Assembly (NCBI RefSeq): GCF_038005985.1
Contig: NZ_JBBOUI010000001.1
Coordinates: 2,624,001-2,688,000, forward strand
Direction: 5' to 3'
Length of the DNA stretch: 64,000 nt
Source: Solibacillus sp. FSL R7-0682
GTDB lineage: Bacteria > Bacillota > Bacilli > Bacillales_A > Planococcaceae
Of the stretch, positions 18,436 to 26,320 are shown in pieces. A model generated the notes under the pieces. It did no database searches. It saw only the letters and a program-made list of their open reading frames with translations, and was not told the DNA's origin. The first letter of the stretch is position 1. Every line of letters starts with the position of its first letter. The position numbers were made by a program, and so were the translations under genes.

Positions 18436-18648
18436 GAGGCTGGGACAAAATCAAAACATCATTTTTCTCGAGTGAGAAAAATGATGTTTTTTGTAATTGT
18501 TGTGGGGACGCTTTCCGTGGGCGTGGCCTGCAGGCGTCACGCCATTCCCCAGGAGTAGCCCCTCCACTACAACCAATTTATTAAGTATCCAATTTTCAAT
18601 ACTGTATTTTATCGTAAATAGAGAAATTTTCACTTCTGTCCCAGTCTC
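18436..18648. repeat. 213-bp intergenic repeat element with terminal inverted repeats
   Basis: The ends are GAGGCTGGGACA (18436-18447) and TGTCCCAGTCTC (18637-18648), an inverted repeat matching at 11 of 12 positions. Inside are a terminator hairpin and, on the minus strand at about 18500-18580, a GC-rich block (GCGTGACGCCTGCAGGC, CCACGGAAAGCG) related to the repeat at 10132-10210. GAGGCTGGGACA is a recurrent intergenic motif in Firmicutes. No coding potential is evident. A MITE-like or REP-like origin is inferred. Confidence 0.55.
18454..18492. terminator. Terminator after pepF, inside the repeat element
   Basis: AACATCATTTTTCTC pairs with GAGAAAAATGATGTT around a four-base loop, with a T-run on the plus side. 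Confidence 0.8.
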
Positions 18649-18666
18649 TTCTTTTATCTTACCTTT

Positions 18667-19881
18667 TTAAATGGCTAACGTTTGTTGCACGACATCTACT
18701 TGTTGGAATAATTCTGATACACCTGTTTCAATCGCAGCAGATCCAACAGCTTTTGCTACAACACCTGCTACACGCTCATCCATTGAACTCGGTACAATAA
18801 AGTCCTCGTTTAATTCTTCATCAGTAACTAGTGAAGCAATCGCTTCAACCGCCGCCAATTTCATTGCTTCATTAATATCCGTTGCACGCACGTCTAGTGC
18901 ACCACGGAAAATCCCCGGAAATGCAAGCATATTATTGATTTGGTTTGCATGATCCGAGCGACCAGTCCCAATAATGCGTACACCCCACTTTTTAGCATTT
19001 TCTGGAGTAATTTCTGGGTCAGGATTTGCTAACGCGAAAACAATGGAATCTGAAGCCATTGATTCAATATGTGTTTGCGTTAAAATATTGGCTGCTGAAA
19101 CGCCAATAAACACATCTGCCCCTATTAATGCTTCGTCTAAATTTCCACGTAGCTGATACGGATTTGTTAAATGTGCTACTTGCTCTTTTATTGGGTTCAT
19201 GCCTTCTTTTCGCCCTGTATAAATAATTCCTTTTGTATCACACATAATAACATTCGTATAACCCATTTGAATTAATATACGTAAGATTGCAATTCCAGCA
19301 GCCCCCGCCCCATTAATGACAACTTTCATTTTCCCTACTTCCTTTTTTACTAGTTTATTAGCGTTAATTAAACCTGCTCCTACAACGATTGCCGTACCAT
19401 GCTGATCATCATGGAAAACAGGAATATTACATTCCGCACGTAATCGATCTTCTATTTCAAAGCATCGAGGCGCTGAAATATCTTCTAAGTTAATACCACC
19501 GTATGTAGGTGAAATCGCCTTTACTACTTGTACAATTTCGTCCACATCTTTCGTCGCTAAACAAACCGGAACTGCATCAACATTTGCAAAGCGCTTTAGT
19601 AATAATGCTTTCCCTTCCATTACAGGTAGGGCTGCTTCAGGGCCAATATCGCCTAAACCAAGCACAGCTGTTCCATCTGTTACAATTGCAACTAGATTCC
19701 CTTTCATTGTATAGTCATATACCGTTGATGGATTTTTTTCAATTTCTAAACAAGGTGCCGCTACCCCTGGAGAATAAGCTAAGCTTAAATCGTACTTATC
19801 TTGTACAGGTACTTTAGCACGTATTTCCATTTTCCCACCAAAGTGCTCGTGCATTTCCAATGATTTTTTCATTAAATCCAA
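18667..19881 (-). CDS. Malic enzyme
   Basis: A 404-residue oxidative malate decarboxylase of the short bacterial class (as B. subtilis YtsJ), making pyruvate, CO2 and reduced nicotinamide cofactor. Conserved blocks are DLSLAYSPGVA, YDYTMKGNLVAIVTDGTAVLG, PVFHDDQHGTAI (metal site aspartates) and the Rossmann INGAGAAGIA near residue 190. Cofactor preference (NAD or NADP) is not safely read by eye. The start is TTG 19881, nine bases after AAGGAG. A longer in-frame upstream stretch to 20016 has no ribosome binding site and is rejected. Confidence 0.93.
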   Translation of the reverse strand: MDLMKKSLEMHEHFGGKMEIRAKVPVQDKYDLSLAYSPGVAAPCLEIEKNPSTVYDYTMKGNLVAIVTDGTAVLGLGDIGPEAALPVMEGKALLLKRFANVDAVPVCLATKDVDEIVQVVKAISPTYGGINLEDISAPRCFEIEDRLRAECNIPVFHDDQHGTAIVVGAGLINANKLVKKEVGKMKVVINGAGAAGIAILRILIQMGYTNVIMCDTKGIIYTGRKEGMNPIKEQVAHLTNPYQLRGNLDEALIGADVFIGVSAANILTQTHIESMASDSIVFALANPDPEITPENAKKWGVRIIGTGRSDHANQINNMLAFPGIFRGALDVRATDINEAMKLAAVEAIASLVTDEELNEDFIVPSSMDERVAGVVAKAVGSAAIETGVSELFQQVDVVQQTLAI

Positions 19882-20283
19882 AATAACCCACTCCTTAAAA
19901 TTTTTAGAATTTTCTTTATATTTATGTATGTTATTCATTTCTAATTCGTTTGTCAAGGATAACATTGAAGCAAACGAAAAAACCAATAATAACGATAACA
20001 AACCCTTATATACCAACGTTTTATACCAATAAAAACAAAAAATCCAACATGTGAAAACTTACACAATAAATTATTTTAATATATCACTAAAGGAGAGCGA
20101 TTATTTTATAATGCTAGCTTTATCAGACTAAAGTATGTGATTTTTTACACGAAACATTTTTGTAGTTGTAATATGAAAAATTTCACAAACTTTCATATTA
20201 ACAATAAAATAAATTTTAAAGTACTTTTTTTACCACAAGTACATCCTATATTTGTTAAACTATTACATACTGGAGGGAGCGAT

Positions 20284-21096
20284 ATGACAGAGAAGCAGAA
20301 TAATGAAGAATTAACCGAAGAAGAATTTCTGCAGTTAGTATTAGATGAGCAAGAAAAAGCATTGGCAAAAGCTCGTGAGGAACGCTTAAATCCAACACGT
20401 AATAAGAGAAAAAAGCCAAAGCCTATTATTCGAATTATTGTCTGGTCAATGGCATTCGCATTAATCTTTAATACATTTGCATTAATTATGAATATGTACT
20501 CCATTCCTGCCATTGAATTTTTAAAGGTATCTACCCAACTCTCTAAACAAGATAATATCCAGCAATATAAAAAAGCTGTAGTTACAATTGATACACAATC
20601 GAGTAAAGGGACTGGCTTTACTGTATCAGAAGATGGCTATATTTTAACGAATGAGCATGTCATTGATGACGCTTTATCTATAACAGTTATCTTCCCCGAT
20701 GAAAGCTTATATGAAGCTGAACTAATTAAAGCATATGAAGAGTATGATCTTGCTTTACTAAAAATTGCAGGCGACGACTTGCCTTTTTTAAACTTAGCAT
20801 CTACAAGTAATTACACGGAGCAGGAGCACGTTTACTTTATTGGAAATCCCCTTTATTTTAGCGGGATTGCCAATGAAGGAGAGGTTATTGGACCTACAGA
20901 AGGCTCTTCAATTTCAGGTGAGGTTATAATGATGAATGCTCCTGTCTATCGCGGAAATAGTGGAAGTCCTGTTATTAATGATACCGGAGCTGTAATTGGC
21001 GTTGTTTTCGCCACTGGGAAACGTGATCCTCACGGCAAAGTTGGACTGTTTATTCCAATCGAACGGGTACATGAAAATTTCAAAGAATTTTTATAA
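20284..21096 (+). CDS. Membrane-anchored trypsin-like protease (HtrA-like, no PDZ)
   Basis: A 270-residue protein. An acidic, then basic cytosolic N-terminus (KKPKP at about 45-49) precedes one membrane segment (about 52-72). An extracytoplasmic S1C/S1D-like protease domain follows, with the triad His in TNEHVID, Asp in YDLALLK and Ser in RGNSGSPV. Unlike HtrA/HtrB it ends right after the protease domain and lacks a PDZ domain. A role in envelope protein quality control is likely but inferred. The start is ATG 20284 after TGGAGGGAGCGAT; codons upstream to 20137 lack a ribosome binding site. Confidence 0.88.
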   Translation: MTEKQNNEELTEEEFLQLVLDEQEKALAKAREERLNPTRNKRKKPKPIIRIIVWSMAFALIFNTFALIMNMYSIPAIEFLKVSTQLSKQDNIQQYKKAVVTIDTQSSKGTGFTVSEDGYILTNEHVIDDALSITVIFPDESLYEAELIKAYEEYDLALLKIAGDDLPFLNLASTSNYTEQEHVYFIGNPLYFSGIANEGEVIGPTEGSSISGEVIMMNAPVYRGNSGSPVINDTGAVIGVVFATGKRDPHGKVGLFIPIERVHENFKEFL

Positions 21097-21097
21097 G

Positions 21098-21130
21098 AAG
21101 AGGGAAGGCGAAAATACGCCTTCCCTCTTG
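21098..21130. terminator. Bidirectional terminator
   Basis: AAGAGGGAAGGCG pairs perfectly with CGCCTTCCCTCTT around AAAATA. It sits between the convergent protease and antiporter genes. Confidence 0.85.
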
Positions 21131-21148
21131 ACCTTTTACAAATATAAA

Positions 21149-22288
21149 TTATACAGCTTCTCTCTTTCCAAAAATTAGTTTTAATAGCGGTGGTGTAACG
21201 ATTGTCGTTACGATAATGACAATAATCATTGATGTATAGTAATTAGAAGGGAGTAATCCACTTTCTAATCCCATCGCTGCTAAAATTAGCGCTACTTCTC
21301 CTCTTGAAATCATTCCAGCACCAACGCCCATCGAGGATCTTGTATTAAATCCAGCTACCTTTGCCCCTATGCCCGATCCTACGAATTTCGATAAAATCGC
21401 AACTACTGAAAACAGCAGAATAAATCCAATTTGATTTCCAATCCCGTCGAATGAAACGGCTAATCCAATACTGACGAAGAAGAATGGAACGAAAATACCA
21501 TATGCAATTGGCTCCACCTTATGTTCAATTTCTTTTTTATAATCAGTTTGTGCAATCGCAATTCCGGCAAAAAACGCACCGATAATTCCTGCAATTCCTA
21601 AAACTTCTGCAAAGTATGATAAACCAAAACATATTATCAAACCTGCACTTAAAATTGATTCAGTAACTTTAAATTTCTTAAATATGCGAATAAAGTGTGG
21701 AATAAACCATTTTGCTAATAAAATTAACACAACAAAGAATAAGACTTTTTTACCAATCAACAGCCCAATATTCGTATCAGAACCTGCGAAGAAACTCATG
21801 GCAATTGCGATTAAAATAACTACAACAATATCATCAATTACTGCAGCACCTAATAATGTAGAACCCTCTTTACTATTTAACCAACCTAATTCTCGTAAAG
21901 CTTGGACCGAAATACTTACAGAAGTAGCTGATAATAAAAGTCCAATAAAGATTGATTCACCTGTGGACATACCATAATATTGCGCACCAGCAAATCCCAA
22001 TACAATTGGAAGAATGATTCCACCTAATGCAACATAAATTGCTGCCTTTTTATTTTTATTCATTTCTTGTAGATCTGTTTCAAGACCTGCTAAAAACATT
22101 AGTAGTAAAACCCCAATTTGACTAAAAACGGCTAATAATTCGGTATCGTGTATCCAACCTAATAATGCTGGACCTAAAATAATACCAACAATAATTTTAC
22201 CTAAAACAGAAGGTTGCCCCAATCTTGCAGAAATATGTCCCGCTAATTTAGTAGCAAATAAAACTAGAACTATTTGTAAAATAAACAT
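21149..22288 (-). CDS. CPA2-family cation:proton antiporter (copy 1)
   Basis: A 379-residue membrane protein with about 12 segments and no C-terminal TrkA-N/RCK domain. It has the KefB/NapA-type blocks GQPSVLGKIIVGIILGPALL near the N-terminus, FLAGLETDL, and the paired acidic residues AAVIDDIVV (the ion-binding DD) in the middle. It exchanges K+ or Na+ for H+. A close paralog lies at 60205-61350. The ATG follows AAAGGGG, and the leader carries a conserved terminator-like hairpin shared with that paralog (22312-22355). Confidence 0.9.
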   Translation of the reverse strand: MFILQIVLVLFATKLAGHISARLGQPSVLGKIIVGIILGPALLGWIHDTELLAVFSQIGVLLLMFLAGLETDLQEMNKNKKAAIYVALGGIILPIVLGFAGAQYYGMSTGESIFIGLLLSATSVSISVQALRELGWLNSKEGSTLLGAAVIDDIVVVILIAIAMSFFAGSDTNIGLLIGKKVLFFVVLILLAKWFIPHFIRIFKKFKVTESILSAGLIICFGLSYFAEVLGIAGIIGAFFAGIAIAQTDYKKEIEHKVEPIAYGIFVPFFFVSIGLAVSFDGIGNQIGFILLFSVVAILSKFVGSGIGAKVAGFNTRSSMGVGAGMISRGEVALILAAMGLESGLLPSNYYTSMIIVIIVTTIVTPPLLKLIFGKREAV

Positions 22289-22311
22289 AAATTTCCCCTT
22301 TCAACATAAAA

Positions 22312-22355
22312 AAGACCAGGAGGTGCCGTAGTTGACTACGGCTCCACCTGGTCTT
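22312..22355 (-). ncRNA. Leader hairpin of antiporter copy 1 (candidate cis-regulatory RNA)
   Basis: On the minus strand AAGACCAGG and CCTGGTCTT form the base stem, UGGA/ACCU an internal region, and GCCGUAG/CUACGGC the upper stem under a UCAA loop. A run of six T follows, then the ribosome binding site. The promoter lies only about 25-30 bases upstream of the hairpin, so the hairpin is nearly the whole 5' UTR. The same arrangement with shared internal bases precedes the paralog at 61375-61416. Confidence 0.6.
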
Positions 22356-22381
22356 GCATGTTATTTAATGTTTGTAAGATT

Positions 22382-22410
22382 ATTATACTACATTTTTATT
22401 CTTAATACAA
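22382..22410 (-). promoter_or_regulatory. Sigma-A promoter of antiporter copy 1
   Basis: TTGTAT, 17 bases, TATAAT on the minus strand, a near-consensus promoter placed directly before the leader hairpin. Confidence 0.65.
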
Positions 22411-22451
22411 ATGTATCTTTCTTCCCACTAAAAAGTTAACTATAATCATAA

Positions 22452-22484
22452 AAACGACTTCTCGAAAAAATTCGAGAGCCGTTT
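22452..22484 (-). terminator. Terminator of the DUF47-pit operon
   Basis: AAACGGCTCTCGAA pairs with TTCGAGAAGTCGTTT on the minus strand with a short T-rich loop and TT tail, five bases past the pit stop codon. Confidence 0.8.
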
Positions 22485-22489
22485 AATTA

Positions 22490-23506
22490 TTAAAAGATTA
22501 AGCTGAATAAGAAATAGAATAGTCCAGCCATTACTGCGGAAATTGGTAATGTAATAAACCATGTAATTACGATTTTTCGTGCCATACCCCATTTAACGCC
22601 TTTAACACGTTGAGCAGCACCAACACCCATTATTGCAGATGAGATAACATGTGTTGTTGAAACTGGTAATGCAATAACTGTCGCACCGAAGATAATAGAA
22701 GCTGAAGTTAAGTCTGCAGCTACACCGTTAACAGGGCGAATTTTCATAATTTTTCCACCAACAGTTTTGATGATTTTATAACCACCAACAGAGGTACCTA
22801 GACCCATTGCTAATGCACAGGCAAAACGTACCCAGTCTTGTACTTCATCTGTTGACTGCCAGTTTGCAGCGATTAAAGCCATTGTAATGATACCCATCGC
22901 CTTTTGCGCATCATTTGTACCGTGTGTGAACGACTGTAATGCCGCTGTACCGATTTGTGTCAAACGAAATGCTTTTGTTGTTGTATACAATGGTGAACGC
23001 TGGAAAATAAATTTAAAAATTTTCATAACAATAAAACCAAGAGTTAATGCTAAAATTGGTGAAATAATTAACGCCTGTAAAATTTTAAAGAATCCAGTGT
23101 AGTTTAAAATATCAAAGCCTGCTGACGCTACAGCTGCACCAGCAATCGAACCAATTAATGTATGGGATGAACTTGAAGGAATTCCAAAATACCAAGTTAA
23201 TAGATTCCAAGTAATTGCAGAACTTAATGCTGCTAAAATTACAACTGATCCCGTAACATCCCCTTCAAATGCGTTTAATGAGAATGGGTCAACAATTCCT
23301 GATGCTACAGCCTTCGCAACACCTACGAATGTCATAGCCCCGATAAAGTTCATGACCGCTGCCATCAATACAGCTACACGTGGCTTTAATGCACGTGTTG
23401 ATACAGAAGTTGCAATTGCATTTGCTGTATCGTGGAAGCCGTTAATAAAGTCGAATGCTAACGCAAAGATGACAACGAGTACGGTAATTATTAATAACGT
23501 ATCCAT
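22490..23506 (-). CDS. pit: PiT-family inorganic phosphate transporter
   Basis: A 338-residue membrane protein with about 10 segments. It carries the two PiT signature repeats: FINGFHDTANAIAT near the N-terminus (residues 21-34) and FTHGTNDAQKAMG near residue 195. It imports phosphate as a metal-phosphate/H+ symporter with low affinity. The shorter length (about 340) is that of B. subtilis Pit, and a DUF47 gene 17 bases upstream matches the usual pairing. Confidence 0.94.
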   Translation of the reverse strand: MDTLLIITVLVVIFALAFDFINGFHDTANAIATSVSTRALKPRVAVLMAAVMNFIGAMTFVGVAKAVASGIVDPFSLNAFEGDVTGSVVILAALSSAITWNLLTWYFGIPSSSSHTLIGSIAGAAVASAGFDILNYTGFFKILQALIISPILALTLGFIVMKIFKFIFQRSPLYTTTKAFRLTQIGTAALQSFTHGTNDAQKAMGIITMALIAANWQSTDEVQDWVRFACALAMGLGTSVGGYKIIKTVGGKIMKIRPVNGVAADLTSASIIFGATVIALPVSTTHVISSAIMGVGAAQRVKGVKWGMARKIVITWFITLPISAVMAGLFYFLFSLIF

Positions 23507-23523
23507 AGTTTACTCCCTCGATA

Positions 23524-24144
23524 TTATGCGTTACGCATAATGATTGATTCAATTGTGTTCGCCACATTTTGGCAAAAATCCGCAATTTCTTCTAACTGCT
23601 CATATAAATCTTTAAACATGATTAAGCGGATAGGATCTTTTTCCGTTTGGAATAATTCTGTAATCGACTTACGGAAAATTTCATCGCACTCACGCTCATA
23701 ATCTTTAATTAAAATTGCATGTTGACGCATACCAATTAAGTCTTTTTTATTTAATAACTCCATTGCCTTTACTGCTTCATCTGAAGATTTTGCAATATAA
23801 TCTACAAAGTCACGCATATATTGATTCACTTCTGTAAATGAATACATTTCGAAATGGGCAATTGTATTTTCAATTCCATCTAAAATATCATCCAACTTAA
23901 TTGCTAGAGCTAAAATATCTTCACGTTCAATTGGTGTCATGAATGAATCGTTTAGCTTCACGATTAATTCATGAATAAGCTTGTCCCCTGCTGTTTCATA
24001 AGATTTCATTTTAATTTGAATTTGTTTTAAATCTGCTACGTTTGTAATTGTTGATTCTTTTGCATAATTTGCACCTTGTTGTACATTTTTTGCAATATTT
24101 AATAATCCTTCAAAAAATGGATCTGGTTTTTTTGAGTTGAACAT
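23524..24144 (-). CDS. ykaA: DUF47 (PhoU-like) partner of the phosphate transporter
   Basis: A 206-residue all-helical cytosolic protein of the DUF47/PhoU-like family (FxxxxxNAKxxxxGA start, YETAGDKLIHELIVKLNDSFMTPIEREDI block). It is encoded directly upstream of pit in one operon, as in B. subtilis ykaA-pit. Such proteins are thought to gate or regulate the PiT channel. The start ATG follows AGGGGGA. Confidence 0.9.
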   Translation of the reverse strand: MFNSKKPDPFFEGLLNIAKNVQQGANYAKESTITNVADLKQIQIKMKSYETAGDKLIHELIVKLNDSFMTPIEREDILALAIKLDDILDGIENTIAHFEMYSFTEVNQYMRDFVDYIAKSSDEAVKAMELLNKKDLIGMRQHAILIKDYERECDEIFRKSITELFQTEKDPIRLIMFKDLYEQLEEIADFCQNVANTIESIIMRNA

Positions 24145-24476
24145 GGATGTAAATCCCCCTAAAAATTAAGTTTGTAAATTTAAGCCTAGGTTATCATACC
24201 ACCGACTTTTCAATATCTTCAACATTTAATAAATTTCTTAACAAAACCTTTACAAAGATAATAAAAGTAGTATTTTTTAAAATACAAATTTCAACCGGAA
24301 TTCGAAACGAAATATTCTGAAATTAAATAAAAAACAATAATTTATTGCGAATTTCTTACTTTTTTCGACAAAATCCAACAGAAACCTATGTGACATTATT
24401 AGTATACCCCAATTCAAAAGCTTTCAATTGTAAAGGAATTGTAAAGGTGAATGTATATTTTTTTAACAATAATAAA
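24145..24476. promoter_or_regulatory. Promoter region of ykaA-pit with candidate PhoP half-sites
   Basis: On the minus strand TTGAAG (24217-24222) and TATGAT (24193-24198) are 18 bases apart. Sixteen bases upstream of the -35, read on the plus strand, lie TTAACA and TTTACA spaced by five bases (24238-24254). This is the 11-base period of PhoP box repeats. The rest of this 330-base gap is A/T-rich with no ORF seen. Confidence 0.45.
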
Positions 24477-24512
24477 AGAGATTCTCTTTCAATCAAATAA
24501 AAGAAAATCTCT
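24477..24512. terminator. Intrinsic terminator after the MBL hydrolase gene
   Basis: AGAGATTCTCTTT pairs with AAAGAAAATCTCT (one C/A mismatch) with A/T tracts on both sides, 14 bases past the stop codon of the MBL gene. Confidence 0.7.
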
Positions 24513-24525
24513 AATTTTTTTCTTA

Positions 24526-25335
24526 TTATTTATTTAGTACAGATGAAATAATATGTTGTGAATCCCATTCACCTAATGAAAATCTAGTAATCGGGTAGTT
24601 TCTCGCAAAAATTTGTTGCTTAATTTCTTTAATAGATAACCCTTCCTCACTCATCATTTGTATGCGATCACTAATTTCTAGTAAGTACTCCAACTTCAAT
24701 TTTAGCGCTTGTTTCCCATTTTTCACATATCCAGCATGATTACAAAACAATTCTTCAAAATTGTATGTAAGGACTTTTTCAATGGAGGATATAATTTGTG
24801 GAATACTCTCTTCTTTTAAAACAACTTTTGTTTTTGGCGATACAAATAAATCCCCAGAAAATAATTGACCTGTTGTCTCATTATAAAATGCAAGATGATC
24901 ATTTGTATGTCCAGGTGTTTCAATCACAGTCCATTTCGAAGTTCGAGATGTAAAGTATGCATTAATTGGTTGAGCCGAAAATGCAGGTCGGCTTCCCCAA
25001 AAGAATTTTCGATACAATGGATATTTCGCTTTTTTTGTACATTCTTCTAGTCTTTTTTCACTCATATAAACAGGTAAATTATATTCTTTTTGCAAATACG
25101 AGGCACAGCCCGAATGATCTTCATGGTAATGTGTTAGCATAATTTGATCGACATCCATTTGTTGAAAAAATGGCTTAAATTGCTGCTGGAGTGAAGTCGC
25201 TCCCGTATCAATTAGTACTCCATCCACTTCAAAGCAATGTACATTTAAGTGAATCGCTTGAAATTGAATCGAGCCATTTACCATGCGCACCCCGGATCCT
25301 TCACTTTGTTCGAACTTTTTCTTGAAAATCACCAA
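24526..25335 (-). CDS. MBL-fold metallo-hydrolase
   Basis: A 269-residue beta-lactamase-fold hydrolase. The metal motif is THYHEDHSG (HxHxDH); further ligands lie in ETPGHTNDHLAF and SGDLF, and the C-terminal FCNHAGYVKNG block carries the last histidine. A C-terminal helical extension (about 205-269) is typical of a broad uncharacterised subgroup. The substrate is unknown. The start is TTG 25335, seven bases after AAGGAG. Monocistronic. Confidence 0.88.
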   Translation of the reverse strand: MVIFKKKFEQSEGSGVRMVNGSIQFQAIHLNVHCFEVDGVLIDTGATSLQQQFKPFFQQMDVDQIMLTHYHEDHSGCASYLQKEYNLPVYMSEKRLEECTKKAKYPLYRKFFWGSRPAFSAQPINAYFTSRTSKWTVIETPGHTNDHLAFYNETTGQLFSGDLFVSPKTKVVLKEESIPQIISSIEKVLTYNFEELFCNHAGYVKNGKQALKLKLEYLLEISDRIQMMSEEGLSIKEIKQQIFARNYPITRFSLGEWDSQHIISSVLNK

Positions 25336-25451
25336 TTTTCACTCCTTCAAACGATAAATTTCTATATTTTTACTTTAGCATATCATTTGTAAATTTGCGC
25401 CCAATTTCATACAAACATTATGTAAACATGCTTCTTCAAAATTATAGAAAA

Positions 25452-25488
25452 AGAGCCACTTTGTAAGTTTCACTTACAAAGCAGCTCC
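25452..25488 (-). terminator. Terminator of the dynA-sulfurtransferase operon
   Basis: GAGCTGCTTTGTAAGT pairs with ACTTACAAAGTGGCTC on the minus strand, followed by TTTTT. Confidence 0.85.
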
Positions 25489-25497
25489 TCAAACTAA

Positions 25498-26310
25498 CTA
25501 TAAATTTTCGCCAGTTTCAATTGTATGATGCTGGATCCAATCACTGTATCCACCCATATAAATTTTAATATTTTTATAACCTGCTTCGACAAGGACTGAA
25601 TATACAGGTGTCGCCGTAACACCAGAACCACAGTAAACAACAATCTCATCTTCCTTACTCACCTTTTCAAGCAATGAAGAGGTAATTACAAACCCAGATT
25701 GATCTTTTAACTGCTCCCAATCATAATTTTTCGCAGTTGGAATATGGCCAGCAATTGGGTCAAGTGGTTCAAATTCGCCCTTGTAGCGTCCATTAGCTCG
25801 TGCATCCAATAATGTCGCTTGATGATTACCTTCGACAATATCGAGCACTTCACTTCGCGTCACTAAAATTGAATCATTCCATTTTATATCTAGCTTTGTT
25901 GGAATATAATGAGGGATTTCTGTAGACGTATTAAAGCCTGCAGCCACAAGCGCATCATACCCGCCATTGACGATATACGCATGTTCAAAACCTGCGTATT
26001 TTAACATCCACCAAGCTCTTGTCGCAAAAGGAGATGCACCCTGGTCATAAATATAGATTGCATCATTGTTTTGTAACCCAGCTTGCTCAAACAACTGCTG
26101 TAATTGGTATTTATCAGGCAATGGGTGACGTCCTTCTTTTTTGGTCATATCTGAAAGGTTTTTATCTAAATCCCAATAAATTGCACCTTCAATATGTGAT
26201 TGTACATAAGTTTGCAGTCCTAATTCAGGATTTTGCATATCAAATCGCGTATCAATAAATCGTCCATCACGTTCTAATTTATCGGCTGTAACAAACACTT
26301 GTGCCACCAA
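25498..26310 (-). CDS. Sulfurtransferase (tandem rhodanese)
   Basis: A 270-residue protein with two rhodanese domains. The N-terminal domain (about 8-130) is catalytically silent. The C-terminal domain (about 150-265) carries the active-site cysteine loop CGSGVTA in VVYCGSGVTATPV. The loop pattern CGSGVTA is typical of 3-mercaptopyruvate sulfurtransferases; thiosulfate use is also possible. It starts with GTG behind AAGGAGG, ten bases after dynA ends, so it is the second gene of that operon, although no functional link to dynamin is known. Confidence 0.92.
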   Translation of the reverse strand: MVAQVFVTADKLERDGRFIDTRFDMQNPELGLQTYVQSHIEGAIYWDLDKNLSDMTKKEGRHPLPDKYQLQQLFEQAGLQNNDAIYIYDQGASPFATRAWWMLKYAGFEHAYIVNGGYDALVAAGFNTSTEIPHYIPTKLDIKWNDSILVTRSEVLDIVEGNHQATLLDARANGRYKGEFEPLDPIAGHIPTAKNYDWEQLKDQSGFVITSSLLEKVSKEDEIVVYCGSGVTATPVYSVLVEAGYKNIKIYMGGYSDWIQHHTIETGENL

Positions 26311-26320
26311 AAAAACCTCC

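Noticed and set aside
19882-20016. N-terminal hydrophobic extension of malic enzyme (signal-like)
   Set aside because: No ribosome binding site at its start, while AAGGAG precedes the TTG at 19881; malic enzyme is cytosolic.
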